Source: Zoogloea sp. (lineage in GTDB: Bacteria > Pseudomonadota > Gammaproteobacteria > Burkholderiales > Rhodocyclaceae). From it: a stretch of DNA of 60,079 nt. The notes under the pieces are model-generated. The model was not told the DNA's origin and did not search any database. It saw only the letters and a list, made by a program, of their open reading frames with translations. The DNA is taken from assembly GCF_030157465.1 (NCBI RefSeq), contig NZ_JAOAUU010000056.1:1-60079 (forward strand), read 5' to 3'. Each line of letters opens with the position of its first letter. Within the stretch, counting starts at the first letter, position 1. The position numbers and the translations under genes are program-made. Positions 16,524-26,300 of the stretch are shown here, piece by piece.

Positions 16524-18364
16524 TGAGCCCGACACCCGCCCCCCGCCCGAGCCGCCTCCGCGCCCCGCTCGCCCTTCTCGCCCTGGCCGGAATCGGCCTC
16601 GCCGCCGGCATCGCCCGCGCCGAACCCCTGCCCGCCGTGGTGGACAAGGTGCTGCTCCAGCAGCCCAGCGTGCGCTCCGCCCAGGCCCTGCTGCGCGCCG
16701 CCGACGCCCAGATCACCCAGGCCCGCTCCGACTTCCTGCCCAGCGTCGGGCTGAGCTACCGCAACGCCGACTCCCGCGACGAAACCCAGGGGCGGCCGCT
16801 CGACCGCAACATCCGGCGCAGCGACGCCAGCCTGCGCTGGAACATCTTCAACGGCGGCGCCGACACCGCCCGCCTGCAGGCCGGCAGCCTCAACCGCGAC
16901 GCCGCCGACGCCGACCTCGACAACGTGCTCGAACAGGTCGCCTTCGAAATCACCGAGAACTACAGCGACGTGGTGCGCCTGCGCCAGCTGCAGGAAAGCC
17001 TGCAGGCCACCATCGCCCGCCAGGAAAGAGTCGAGGCCAACGTCGCCCACCGGGTCGAGGCCGGACGCATCGCGTCGGCCGAACTCGACCTGATGCGCGT
17101 GCGCCTGATCCAGAACCGCGCCCTGCTCGGCCAGTTGCGCGCGCAGCTTGGCACCGCCGAATACCGTTACCGCCTGCTCACCGGCCAGCCGCCCGAAAAC
17201 CTGGTGCTGCCGGCGATCCAGCCCGCCGAGGGCGACGCCGACATCGACACCCTGGTCGAGCGCATCCACGAACGCAACCCGCGCCTGCGCGCAGCCCTCC
17301 AGCGCACCGCCGCCCGCCAGGCCGAAATCGGCGTGGCCCGCGGCAGCTTCTTCCCGGCGGTGGATCTCAGCTACAACAAGCGCCTCGACAACACCACCCG
17401 TCCGGTGCCGGTGTCCGACACCGACCGCTCCGGCCAGCTCCAGGTCAGCCTCGACATTCCCCTCGGCGGCAAGAACCTCGGCCGCCACACCGAAGCCGTC
17501 GAGCGCCACCAGGCCGCCCAGGCCGACGCCGACGACCTGCTGCTCAAGGTTTCCAAAGACATCACCGACCTCCAGCGCCAGTACGCCGAAGCCCGCCTGA
17601 TCGCCCCCATGCTGGAACAGCGCGTCGCCGCCGCCCAGCGCGTGTCCAGCGCCTACGAACTGCACTTCGACGCCGGCCGCCGCTCGCTCAACGACCTGTC
17701 CATCGCCCAGGGCGATCTCTTCGAAGCCCAGCGCAGCCTGATCGAAAACCGCGCCCAGCAAACCACCCTGCAAGCCCAGCTCCTCGGCTTTGCCGGCGAA
17801 CTGCGCGAGGCCCTGCGCAGCCGCTACCGCCCCGCCCCGATCGCCCCCGAACTGCTCGGCACCCAGTACGTCTCGCCGGCCCTCGCCGCCGCCCCGGTGC
17901 CCACCGTCGACGCGCCGCCGGCCCCGCAGGTGGACGTGGTTTCCCCGCCCCGCCCGCCTGCCGACAGCGCCGACACCTCGCTCAAGACCCGCACCGAAGC
18001 CTGGGCTGCGGCCTGGAGCGCGCAGGCTTTCGACACCTACCGCGCCTTCTACAGCGCCGACTTCCAGCCCGGCAAAGGCCGCAGCACCGCCGACTGGGAA
18101 GCCGAGCGCCGCCAGCGCATCAGCGGCGCCAGATCGCCACAGATCAGACTCGACGGCATCAAGCTGCGCCCACGCAGCATGGATCGCGTCAGCGTACGCT
18201 TCACCCAGCACTACAGCGCCGCCCAATACCACGACACCGTCAGAAAACAGCTCGACTGGGTGAAGGTGGACGGACAGTGGAAGATTGCCGCCGAAACCGT
18301 ACTGTCGCCCCCCCGGCCCCCCAGCCCGGCCCCTGCCGCCAGCACAAGCCCGCAGGAACCCTGA
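16523..18364 (+). CDS. TolC-family outer-membrane channel fused to an NTF2-like domain
   Basis: 613 residues. ATG 16523 overlaps the HlyD stop (TGATG) and starts a signal peptide (RLRAPLALLALAGIGLAAG), so I prefer it to longer in-frame starts. Residues about 38-440 are a standard outer-membrane efflux protein pair (LQQPSVRSAQALLRAADAQI; RWNIFNGGADTARLQAG; VDLSYNKRLDN). A Pro-rich linker (about 450-480) leads to ~110 extra residues (about 486-595: TRTEAWAAAWSAQAFDTYRA...YSADF...QLDWVKVDGQWKIAAE), which match the NTF2-like domain ending the TPR protein at 2318-3988. TolC proteins of type I systems normally stop near 450 residues, so this extension is unusual. It would be expected in the periplasm, where it might contact the substrate or cell wall. 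Confidence 0.9.
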   Translation: MSPTPAPRPSRLRAPLALLALAGIGLAAGIARAEPLPAVVDKVLLQQPSVRSAQALLRAADAQITQARSDFLPSVGLSYRNADSRDETQGRPLDRNIRRSDASLRWNIFNGGADTARLQAGSLNRDAADADLDNVLEQVAFEITENYSDVVRLRQLQESLQATIARQERVEANVAHRVEAGRIASAELDLMRVRLIQNRALLGQLRAQLGTAEYRYRLLTGQPPENLVLPAIQPAEGDADIDTLVERIHERNPRLRAALQRTAARQAEIGVARGSFFPAVDLSYNKRLDNTTRPVPVSDTDRSGQLQVSLDIPLGGKNLGRHTEAVERHQAAQADADDLLLKVSKDITDLQRQYAEARLIAPMLEQRVAAAQRVSSAYELHFDAGRRSLNDLSIAQGDLFEAQRSLIENRAQQTTLQAQLLGFAGELREALRSRYRPAPIAPELLGTQYVSPALAAAPVPTVDAPPAPQVDVVSPPRPPADSADTSLKTRTEAWAAAWSAQAFDTYRAFYSADFQPGKGRSTADWEAERRQRISGARSPQIRLDGIKLRPRSMDRVSVRFTQHYSAAQYHDTVRKQLDWVKVDGQWKIAAETVLSPPRPPSPAPAASTSPQEP

Positions 18365-18372
18365 AAACACAC

Positions 18373-18405
18373 AACGGCCAGCAAATCGCTGGCCGTTTTG
18401 TTTTG
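18373..18405 (+). terminator. Terminator of type I secretion operon
   Basis: Perfect 10-bp stem AACGGCCAGC/GCTGGCCGTT (18373-18382, 18388-18397) with loop AAATC and the T-rich tail TTGTTTTG. It begins 8 bp after the tolC stop. Confidence 0.9.
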
Positions 18406-18585
18406 CATGTCGGCTTTTTTTACAACCGGCCACAACCCGGAAGCTGACGTTTTTTTACTTGTGCGGGCATCACATTGACTTTCAAAACGTTTTTATCTTT
18501 TTTTGCATAAAAGACAAAACGGCCCGAAATTTGCAAGAAAAGGTCTAACTCACTAAAACCGTCTTGCGTCCCGAAAGGAAACATC

Positions 18586-19236
18586 ATGCGCCTCGTTGCC
18601 GCCGCCCTCCTCGCAGCCCTCGCCGCCCCGTCGGCCTTCGCTTCCGCCTACTGGACCGACTGGACCAGTGCCGCAGCCTCCAGCGTCAGCGGCACCCTGA
18701 GCGTCGGCAGCAGCAACGTCAGCGTCGTGTATTCCGGCCCCTACTCCGGCGCCCAGACCGCCGGCGGCACCAATTACTGGGTGCCCAACGTCTACACCAG
18801 CGCCACCGTGCCCAATGGCCCCCCGGATAGCGACATCATCCAGTTCAGCACCGGCGGCACCAAGACCATCACCTTCTCCCAGAGCGTGAGCAACCCGCTC
18901 ATCGGTCTGGTCAGCTGGAACGGCAACACGGTGGACTTCGGCGCCCCGATCAACGTGCTGAGCTACGGCCAAGGCTTCTGGGGTAATGGCACGCCCATCG
19001 TCAACGGCGCCGGCACCGGCTTCTTCGGCAACGGCGAAGTCCACGGCGTGATCCAGCTGGTGGGCGACTACACCTCGATCACCTTTACCGACACCAGCGA
19101 GGGCTGGCATGGCATCACCGTCGGCGTGCTCGGCGTCACCCCGGACCCGGTCACCGGAACGGTTCCCGAACCGACCTCCCTGGCCCTCATCGGCGGCGCC
19201 CTCGCCGCCCTCGCGGCAGCCCGCCGCAAGCGCTGA
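18586..19236 (+). CDS. PEP-CTERM protein
   Basis: 216 residues. A signal peptide (MRLVAAALLAALAAPSAFAS) and a C-terminal sorting signal VPEPTSLALIGGALAALAAARRKR-type (PEP motif, hydrophobic stretch, Arg/Lys tail, from about residue 193) define it. The mature part is Ser/Thr/Gly-rich and beta-structured (TITFSQSVSNPLIGLVSWNG). The start has AAAGGAAA upstream at good spacing. It lies between the secretion operon terminator and its own terminator, so it is transcribed alone from an AT-rich 180-bp leader. It is likely an exosortase-processed surface or matrix protein. Its specific function is unknown. Confidence 0.88.
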   Translation: MRLVAAALLAALAAPSAFASAYWTDWTSAAASSVSGTLSVGSSNVSVVYSGPYSGAQTAGGTNYWVPNVYTSATVPNGPPDSDIIQFSTGGTKTITFSQSVSNPLIGLVSWNGNTVDFGAPINVLSYGQGFWGNGTPIVNGAGTGFFGNGEVHGVIQLVGDYTSITFTDTSEGWHGITVGVLGVTPDPVTGTVPEPTSLALIGGALAALAAARRKR

Positions 19237-19258
19237 AAACCCCGCGCGCCGGCCAGTA

Positions 19259-19284
19259 AAAAAGCAGCCCGCGGGCTGCTTTTT
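19259..19284. terminator. Bidirectional terminator, PEP-CTERM gene / ubiD
   Basis: Perfect palindrome AAAAAGCAGCCCG/CGGGCTGCTTTTT between two convergent genes. Both strands give a GC stem followed by U residues. Confidence 0.92.
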
Positions 19285-19304
19285 AGCGCTGGGGCCGCCG
19301 GCGT

Positions 19305-20777
19305 TCAGAGCCCCAGCTCGCCCCACATTGCGTCCACGCGCGTCTTTACCGCCGCATCCATCACGATGGGCGTGCCCCATTCGCGGTTTGTTTCGCCCGG
19401 CCATTTGTTGGTGGCATCGAGGCCCATTTTGGAGCCCAGGCCGGCCACCGGGCTGGCAAAGTCGAGGTAGTCGATGGGCGTGTTATCCACCAGCGTGGTG
19501 TCGCGGGTGGCGTCCATGCGGGTGGTGAGCGCCCAGATCACTTCCTTCCAGTCGCGGATGTTCACGTCGTCATCCACCACGATGATGAACTTGGTGTACA
19601 TGAACTGGCGCAGGAAGCTCCAGATGCCGAACATCACCCGCTTGGCATGGCCGGGGTACTGCTTCTTGATGCTGACCACCGCCAGCCGGTACGAACAGCC
19701 CTCCGGCGGCAGGTAGAAATCGACGATTTCGGTGAATTGTTTTTGCAGCAGCGGCACGAAGACTTCGTTGAGCGCCACGCCGAGCATGGCCGGCTCGTCG
19801 GGCGGTTTGCCGGTGTAGGTGCTGTGGTAAATCGGGTCACGCCGGCTGGTGATGCGCTCGATGGTGAACACCGGAAATTCCGACTGCTCGTTGTAATAGC
19901 CGGTGTGATCGCCATACGGGCCTTCGAGGGCCATCTCGCCCGGGTTGATCACACCTTCGAGCACGATCTCGCTTGATGCCGGCACCTGCAGATCGGAGCC
20001 AATGCACTTGACCAGCTCGGTCTTGGCGCCACGCAGCAGCCCGGCAAACTGGTATTCGGACAGCGAATCGGGCACCGGCGTCACGGCGCCCAGGATGGTT
20101 GCCGGATCGCAGCCCAGCACCACCGCCACCGGGAAGGGCTGGCCGGGGTGGGCCTTTTGATGCTCGAGAAAATCCAGCGCGCCGCCCCGGTGGGCCAGCC
20201 AGCGCATGATCACCTTGTTGGGGCCGAGCACCTGCTGCCGGTAAATGCCCAGGTTCTGGCGGGTCTTGTGGGGGCCGCGGGTCACGACGAGGCCCCAGGT
20301 GATCAGCGGCGCCGCGTCGCCGGGCCAGCAGTGCTGAATAGGCAGCTCGGCCAGATTCACGTCGCGCCCTTCTTTCACCACCTGCTGGCACGGCGCCGAC
20401 GACACCACCTTCGGCGACATGTTGAGCACCTGGCGGAACACCGGCAGCTTGTCCCACGCATCCTTCAGGCCCTTGGGCGGCTCGGGTTCCTTGAGGAAGG
20501 CGAGCAGCTTGCCCACTTCGCGCAGGGCGTTCTGCCAGTCGTCGCCGCTCACGCCCATGCCCAGCGCCACCCGCTGCGGCGTGCCGAACAGGTTGGCCAG
20601 CACCGGCACGGAATGCCCTTTCGGGTTCTCGAAGAGGATCGCCGGCCCGCCGGCACGCAGCACCCGGTCACAGATCTCGGTCATCTCGAGGTGCGGATCG
20701 ACCTCGGTCTTTATCCGCTTGAGTTCGCCGAGCTTTTCCAGCTGGGCGATGAAGTCACGCAGGTCGGTATAGCGCAT
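19305..20777 (-). CDS. ubiD: UbiD-family prenylated-FMN decarboxylase (3-octaprenyl-4-hydroxybenzoate type)
   Basis: 490 residues, the normal length for the ubiquinone-pathway enzyme that decarboxylates 3-polyprenyl-4-hydroxybenzoate using prenylated FMN supplied by UbiX. Recognisable stretches are the N-terminus [30 protein letters not shown], the prFMN-site region [11 protein letters not shown], and [24 protein letters not shown]. The C-terminus [12 protein letters not shown] is characteristic of the UbiD proper subgroup. It lies downstream of tolC on the same strand with a terminator-like hairpin between, so it probably has its own promoter. A weak ribosome site precedes ATG 20777. Paralogous UbiD decarboxylases of aromatic acids exist, but the close match to the quinone subtype favours this assignment. 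Confidence 0.93.
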   Translation of the reverse strand: MRYTDLRDFIAQLEKLGELKRIKTEVDPHLEMTEICDRVLRAGGPAILFENPKGHSVPVLANLFGTPQRVALGMGVSGDDWQNALREVGKLLAFLKEPEPPKGLKDAWDKLPVFRQVLNMSPKVVSSAPCQQVVKEGRDVNLAELPIQHCWPGDAAPLITWGLVVTRGPHKTRQNLGIYRQQVLGPNKVIMRWLAHRGGALDFLEHQKAHPGQPFPVAVVLGCDPATILGAVTPVPDSLSEYQFAGLLRGAKTELVKCIGSDLQVPASSEIVLEGVINPGEMALEGPYGDHTGYYNEQSEFPVFTIERITSRRDPIYHSTYTGKPPDEPAMLGVALNEVFVPLLQKQFTEIVDFYLPPEGCSYRLAVVSIKKQYPGHAKRVMFGIWSFLRQFMYTKFIIVVDDDVNIRDWKEVIWALTTRMDATRDTTLVDNTPIDYLDFASPVAGLGSKMGLDATNKWPGETNREWGTPIVMDAAVKTRVDAMWGELGL

Positions 20778-20806
20778 GGTGGCAGGAGCGAGTAAGGAGA
20801 AATGGA

Positions 20807-20828
20807 AACGGCCGCACAGGCGGCCGTT
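20807..20828 (-). terminator. Terminator-like hairpin after tolC
   Basis: Stem AACGGCCGC/GCGGCCGTT (9 bp) with a 4-base loop. On the minus strand it is followed by TTTCCATTTCT, a weak U tract. It lies 21 bp past the tolC stop. Confidence 0.65.
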
Positions 20829-20849
20829 GAGGGCAGGAGGTGCGAATAC

Positions 20850-22172
20850 TCAGTCGAGCAAGGCGTTGATGGCCTTGATGTCGTCGTCGCCCAGCGTGCC
20901 GGCGGCGGCTTTGAGCTTGAGCTGGGCCAGCAGGGTGTCGTAGCGGGCCTTGGAGAGCTTTTGCAGGGTGTCGAAAAGCTGGCTCTGGGCGTTGAGCACG
21001 TCGATGTTGATGCGCACGCCCACTTCGTAGCCCAGCTTGTTGGCGTCGAGCGCCGAACGGGACGACACCTGGGCGGCCTCGAAGGCCTTGACCTGGGCCA
21101 GTCCGCTGCTGACGCCGAGATAGGCCTGGCGGGCGTTCTGGGCTGCGGTGCGGCGGGCGTTGTCGAGATCGGCACTGGCCTTGTCGCGCAAGGCGGCGGC
21201 TTCGCGCACACGGGAATTCACCGCGCCGCCCTGGAACAGCGGCAGCGCCAGTTGAACACCGACGACGGTGGAATCGGTATCGGTGCGGATCGGGCTCGGG
21301 CTGACGGCGGCCGTCGAACCGACCGCGTTGCCGTAGCTCGCCACCAGATCGACGGTGGGCAGGTGGGCGGAGCGATTGCGCTCGACCTCACGGTCGGAGA
21401 TTTCGCGGCCGATCTGCGCGGCCTGCACCGCATAACTGCCGGTTTCGGCCGACGCGACCCACGACTGGATGTCGGCCGGCTCGGGACGACTCAAGGCGAC
21501 GCCCTTGCGCAGGCCCTTGAGCGCGTCCGGCTCCTTGCCGGTGAGCACCAGCAGCGCGTGGCGCTTGACCGCCAGGTCGCTCTCGGCGGCAATCATCTGG
21601 GCCGACGACAGGTCGGCGCGGGACTGGGCTTCGTGCACGTCGGTGATGGTGACGGTGCCGACCTCGAAACTCTTCTTGCCCAACGCCAGTTGCTGGGTGT
21701 TGGCCTCGTGGAGCGCCGTTGCGGCAGCGAGCACGTCCTGGGCCACCAGCACGTCGAAATACCCCTGGGCGGCGCGCAGGGTCAGATCCTGACGGGCCAG
21801 CTGGTACTGGGCCTCGGACAGCGCGACCTGCATTTCGCCCTGCTTGTACTGCACCCAGTTCTGCCAGCGGAACAGCGGCTGGGTGAGCTGAACCTGCCAG
21901 CCGTTGCTGTTGTAGTTGCCGGTGCGGTTGAAGTGATTGACGTCGACCTGGTTCCAGTTGCTGTTACCGGTGAGGTTGACCGAAGGCAACAGCCCGGCAC
22001 GGCCCTGGGGCAGCTTTTCACGGCCGGCTTCGAGGCTGGCCCGCGCACCGGCCAGCGTCGCATCGTAGGTCAGGGCATCGCGATAGACCTGTTCGAGGTC
22101 TGCCGCGCCCGCTCCGGCCGCCATCAGGCCTGCCGCCATTGCGACTGCCACACCTGCCGCACGCTGTTTCAT
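20850..22172 (-). CDS. tolC: TolC-family outer-membrane efflux protein
   Basis: 440 residues when started at ATG 22172, which has GGAGAAG upstream and opens a signal peptide (MKQRAAGVAVAMAAGLMAAGAGA). The family pattern is clear: ADLEQVYRDALTYDATLAGARA, QPLFRWQNWVQYKQGEMQVALSEAQYQLARQDLTLRAAQGYFDVL, VTITDVHEAQSRADLSSAQMI, and in the second half LALPLFQGGAVNSRVREAAALRDKASADL. It forms the outer-membrane tunnel for RND and type I exporters. Unlike the TolC of the secretion operon it has no C-terminal extension. It is the third gene of a pcm-rhodanese-tolC operon, an order common in Rhodocyclales and relatives. It may serve the RND pump encoded just upstream, which lacks its own outer-membrane protein. 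Confidence 0.93.
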   Translation of the reverse strand: MKQRAAGVAVAMAAGLMAAGAGAADLEQVYRDALTYDATLAGARASLEAGREKLPQGRAGLLPSVNLTGNSNWNQVDVNHFNRTGNYNSNGWQVQLTQPLFRWQNWVQYKQGEMQVALSEAQYQLARQDLTLRAAQGYFDVLVAQDVLAAATALHEANTQQLALGKKSFEVGTVTITDVHEAQSRADLSSAQMIAAESDLAVKRHALLVLTGKEPDALKGLRKGVALSRPEPADIQSWVASAETGSYAVQAAQIGREISDREVERNRSAHLPTVDLVASYGNAVGSTAAVSPSPIRTDTDSTVVGVQLALPLFQGGAVNSRVREAAALRDKASADLDNARRTAAQNARQAYLGVSSGLAQVKAFEAAQVSSRSALDANKLGYEVGVRINIDVLNAQSQLFDTLQKLSKARYDTLLAQLKLKAAAGTLGDDDIKAINALLD

Positions 22173-22201
22173 TCGCTTCTCCGTCACGTGTCTTGCACGT
22201 T

Positions 22202-22525
22202 TCAATACTGGGGCATGGCCGGATCGACCTGCTGCGCCCACTGGGCCACTCCGCCGGCCAGGTTGATGAGGCTGGCGAAGCCCTGGCGCTCCAGGAACAT
22301 CGCCACCTGCATGCTGCGCCCGCCGTGATGACAGATCACCACGATATCGACGTCGTCCGGGAGCTCCTGCGCGCGCGCCGGCACGCTGGCCATCGGCATC
22401 GGCACCGAGCCGGGAATGGCGCAGTAGGCAAACTCGGACGGCTCGCGAACATCCAGAAGGAAGGGCGCCGGACGGGATGCGTCCTGCAGCCATTCGGCCA
22501 GTTGCACGGGTGTGATCTGCTTCAT
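22202..22525 (-). CDS. Rhodanese-like sulfurtransferase domain protein
   Basis: 107 residues, a single rhodanese domain. FLLDVREPSEFAYCAIPGSVPMPM is the typical first half. The active-site loop VICHHGGRSMQVAMFL has the catalytic cysteine, and NLAGGVAQWA ends the domain. No signal peptide, so cytosolic. It lies between pcm (13 bp upstream) and tolC (29 bp downstream) on the same strand. The substrate is unknown; single-domain rhodaneses shuttle sulfane sulfur or act in redox handling. Confidence 0.92.
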   Translation of the reverse strand: MKQITPVQLAEWLQDASRPAPFLLDVREPSEFAYCAIPGSVPMPMASVPARAQELPDDVDIVVICHHGGRSMQVAMFLERQGFASLINLAGGVAQWAQQVDPAMPQY

Positions 22526-22538
22526 CGCGTGGTGTTTT

Positions 22539-23192
22539 TCAGAACGAGAACGCGTTTTTCTGAGGTGCGTTGCGCATCATCGGCACCGCGTTTTCGAAGA
22601 GGGATTCAGTGCTGTACTTGCCCTCCGCCACGCAGGTGACCAGCTGGGCGGTCATCAGGTGCTGCTCGCCGACAAAGGCGAACAGGCGACCACCCACCTT
22701 GAGCTGCTGGAGCAGGGTTTCGGGGATCAAGGGCACGCCGCCGGAGACGACGATGAGGTCGTAGGGGGCGTTGCTGGGCCAACCGCGGATGGCATCGCCT
22801 TCCTCGACGATGACGTTCTCGACGCCGTAGCGCTTGAGATTGTCGTGGGCCATGTTGACCAGCGCCGGATCGATCTCGACGGTGCGTACCCAGTCGGCCT
22901 TGGCGGCCAGCAGCGCGGCGAAGTAGCCGGAACCGGCACCCACTTCGAGCACCTTGTCGGAAGCCTTGACCTGGACGGCCTGGAGAATCTTGCCCTCGAT
23001 GACCGGAATCAGCATGGTGCTACCGTTGCCGAGGGGGATCTCGGCCTCGGACAGGGCGACGCCCTTGTAGGCTTCCGGCACAAACTCCTCGCGGCGGACG
23101 CTCATCAGCACGTCGAGCACGCCAAAATCCAGCACCTCCCAGGGGCGGATCTGCTGCTCGACCATGTTGAACCGTGCTTGTTCGAAATTCAT
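22539..23192 (-). CDS. pcm: Protein-L-isoaspartate O-methyltransferase
   Basis: 217 residues. SAM-dependent repair enzyme acting on isoaspartyl residues of aged proteins. Visible motifs are ARFNMVEQQIRPWEVLD, the substrate loop IPLGNGSTMLIP, and SAM motif I VLEVGAGSGYFAALLA, then VRTVEIDPALV and a post-I GRLFAFVG. The substrate loop reads GNGSTM rather than the common GYGQTIS, a variant usual in the beta-proteobacterial form next to tolC. ATG 23192 has GGGGAG upstream. It is the first gene of the operon with the rhodanese and tolC; a perfect palindrome sits 18 bp upstream of the start. Confidence 0.93.
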   Translation of the reverse strand: MNFEQARFNMVEQQIRPWEVLDFGVLDVLMSVRREEFVPEAYKGVALSEAEIPLGNGSTMLIPVIEGKILQAVQVKASDKVLEVGAGSGYFAALLAAKADWVRTVEIDPALVNMAHDNLKRYGVENVIVEEGDAIRGWPSNAPYDLIVVSGGVPLIPETLLQQLKVGGRLFAFVGEQHLMTAQLVTCVAEGKYSTESLFENAVPMMRNAPQKNAFSF

Positions 23193-23209
23193 TGTGTGAC
23201 TCCCCGATA

Positions 23210-23231
23210 AATATTAGCACAAGCTAATATT
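23210..23231. promoter_or_regulatory. Perfect palindrome at the pcm-tolC promoter
   Basis: 9-bp arms AATATTAGC / GCTAATATT around a 4-base centre (ACAA), 18 bp upstream of pcm. The core TTAGC-N4-GCTAA resembles MarR/SlyA-family operators (TTAGCAAGCTAA) but with a longer spacer. Likely an operator for the pcm-rhodanese-tolC operon; the regulator is unknown. Confidence 0.5.
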
Positions 23232-23317
23232 AATGATCTGCATGCCTGAATATCAGCCAAAAACTCATCGATTTTAGCCTACTTGGGCGGCGTGCAGATC
23301 ATCCGTGTATCAACGCC

Positions 23318-26300
23318 CTATCCGGCAGCCGGCTCCCGCTTCACCCGGTACCAGGCGGCATACAGGGCCGGTACAAAAAGCAGGGTCAGCAGCGTGGCGA
23401 CGATCAGGCCGCCCATGATCGCCACCGCCATCGGCCCGAAGAAGGTGCTGCGGGTCAGCGGAATCATCGCCAGCACCGCGGCGGCGGCGGTCAGCGCGAT
23501 GGGGCGCAGGCGGCGCACCGCTGATTCCACGATGGCATCCCAGATCGACAGGCCCTTGTCCACGTCCTGCTCGATCTGGTCCACGAGAATCACCGAGTTG
23601 CGCATGATCATGCCGAACAGCGCGATGGTGCCGAGCATGGCAACAAAGCCGAAGGGCTGGTTGAAGAGCAGCAGGAAGAGCACCACCCCGATCAGCCCGA
23701 GCGGTGCGGTCAGCACCACCATCGCGGTGCGCGAAAAGCTGCCGAGCTGCACCATCAGCGCCGTGAACACCACCGCCAGGAACAGCGGGAAGCCGGCGTT
23801 CACCGAGCTTTGCCCCTTGGCGCTCTCCTCCACCGCGCCGCCGGTCTCGATGCGGTAGCCAGCCGGAAGCTGCGCGCGGATTGGCGCAAGCAACGGCTCG
23901 ACCTGGGCCGTGACGGTGGGCGCCTGGATGCGGCTGTCGTAGATCTGGGCCCGGGCGGTGATGGTCGGCTCGCGGTTGCGGCGCCACACCAGGCCCTGTT
24001 CGAAGGCGTAGCTGACGGTGGCCACCTGCCCCAGCGGCACCGACTTGCCGGCGCGGGTCGGAATCGACAGTTCGGCGACGAGCGACAGCTTGTCGCGCTC
24101 GACGGCATCGCCGCGCAGCATCACGTCGATGGACTCGATGCCCTCGCGATAGCTGGTGGCCACGAGGCCGCGCTGGGAGGTGTTGAGGAAGTTGGCCACG
24201 TCCTGGGTGGTGAGGCCGAGCAGGCGCGCCTTGTGCTGGTCCACGTCGACGCGCAGCACCTTGGATTGCTCGTCCCAGTCGAGCTGCACATCCGACAGGC
24301 TGGGGTTGGTGCGCATCACCGCGGCCACCTCGGCGGCGTACTTGCGCACCGTCGGAATGTCCGGCCCGCTCACCCGGAACTGCACCGGAAAGCCCACCGG
24401 CGGGCCGTTTTCCAGACGCGCGACGTTGGCACGCAGGTTGGGGAAGTCGTTGCGGAAGAGTTCGATCATCCGCTCGCGCAGCGCCTCCCGCGCCGGGATG
24501 TCGTTGGCGAGGATCACGAACTGGGCAAAATTGGGCGCCGGCAATTGCTGGTCGAGGGGCAGGTAAAAGCGCGGGCTGCCGGTGCCCACGTAGGCCACGT
24601 AATTGGCGATGCCTTTTTCCTGCTTCAGGATGGCTTCCAGCTTTTCAACCTCGGTTTGGGTGGCGCGCAGGCTCGAGCCTTCCGGCAGGCGCAGGTCGAT
24701 GAGCAGTTCGATCCGCGTCGAGTTGGGGAAGAACTGCTGCTGAACGAACCCAAAACCGGCAATCGCCGCCGCGAAGAGTGCCAGCGTGGTGCCGATCACC
24801 ACCCAGCGGCGGGCCACGCAGCCATCCACCAGCTTCCTGAAGCGGTTGTAGAAAGGCGTGCGGAAGACTTCGTCCTCATCGCCTTCGAAATGCGGCTCGC
24901 CCAGGCCGATGCGGTCCTTGAGACGCTCGAGGCGCGGAAAGTGGGTTGCGACCCAGCTGGTTTTCTTCTTGGCCCGGGGGTCGGGCAGCAGCACGTAGCC
25001 CAGGTAGGGCACCACGATCACCGCCGCCAGCCATGAGGCCAGCAGCGCAATGGCGTTCACCTGGAAGATCGAGCGGGTGTATTCGCCGGTGGAGGATTGC
25101 GCCGTGGCGATGGGCAGAAAGCCCGCCACCGTGACCAGCGTGCCGGACAGCATCGGCCCGGCGGTGCTGGTGTAGGCAAAGGCCGCGGCCTTCGAGCGAT
25201 CCCAGCCCTGCTCCATTTTCACCAGCATCATCTCGACGGCGATGATCGCGTCGTCCACCAGCAGGCCGAGGGCGAGAATCAGCGCACCCAGCGAAATCTT
25301 GTGCAGGCCCACGTCAAAGAGGCGCATGCCGAAGAAGGTGACCGCCAGCACCAGCGGAATCGACAGCGCCACCACCAGCCCGGTGCGCAGCCCGAGCGAG
25401 AAGAAGCACACCACCAGCACGATGATCACCGCCTCGGCCAGCGAGTGGACGAACTCGTCGATCGAACGCCTGACGGCGTCCGGCTGGCTGGCCACCTCGG
25501 AGAGTTCCATGCCCACCGGCAACTGCGCCTGGATGCGCGCCAGGGTGTCCTTGAGGTTGGCGCCCAGCGCGATGATGTCGCCCCCCTTGGCCATCGACAC
25601 GCCCAGGCCCAGCGCGTCCTGCCCCTGGAAGCGGAAGCGCGGCGCCGGCGGCTCGACGAAACCGCGGCTCACGGTGGCGATGTCGCCAATCCGCAGCTCG
25701 CGCCCGCCGGCCCGGATGGTCGTCGCGCGGATCGCCTCGACGGTGTCGTAGGCGCCGCTCGGGCGCAGGTAGATGCGTTCGTTACGGGTCTCGAAATAGC
25801 CGCCGGGCGCCACCGCGTTCTGCTCGGCGAGGGCGCGGGTCACCGTCTGCACGTCCAGCCCGAGGTTGGCCAGGCGGGCGTTGGAAAGCTCCACGTAGAT
25901 GCGCTGCTCCTGCTCGCCGATCAGATCCACCTTGGCCACGCTCGGCACGCGCAGCAGCTCGGCGCGGATGCGGTCGCTCTCGGCCTTGAGCTGGGCGTAG
26001 TCAAAGCCGTCGCCCGTCAGCGCGTAGATGCTGCCAAATACATCACCAAACTCGTCGTTGAAAAACGGGCCGCGAATGCCGGCCGGCAGCGTGCCCTTGA
26101 TGTCGCCGATCTTCTTGCGCACCTGGTAAAAAATGTCCGGCACGTCCTTCACCGGCGTCGAATCCTTGGCGATAAAAAGCACCACCGATTCACCGGGGCG
26201 CGAAAAGCTGCGCAGGGTGTCCAGGTAGGGCACTTCCTGGAGTTTTTTCTCGATGCGGTCGGTCAGCTGCTCCTCGACCTCCCGCGCGGAGGCGCCGGGC

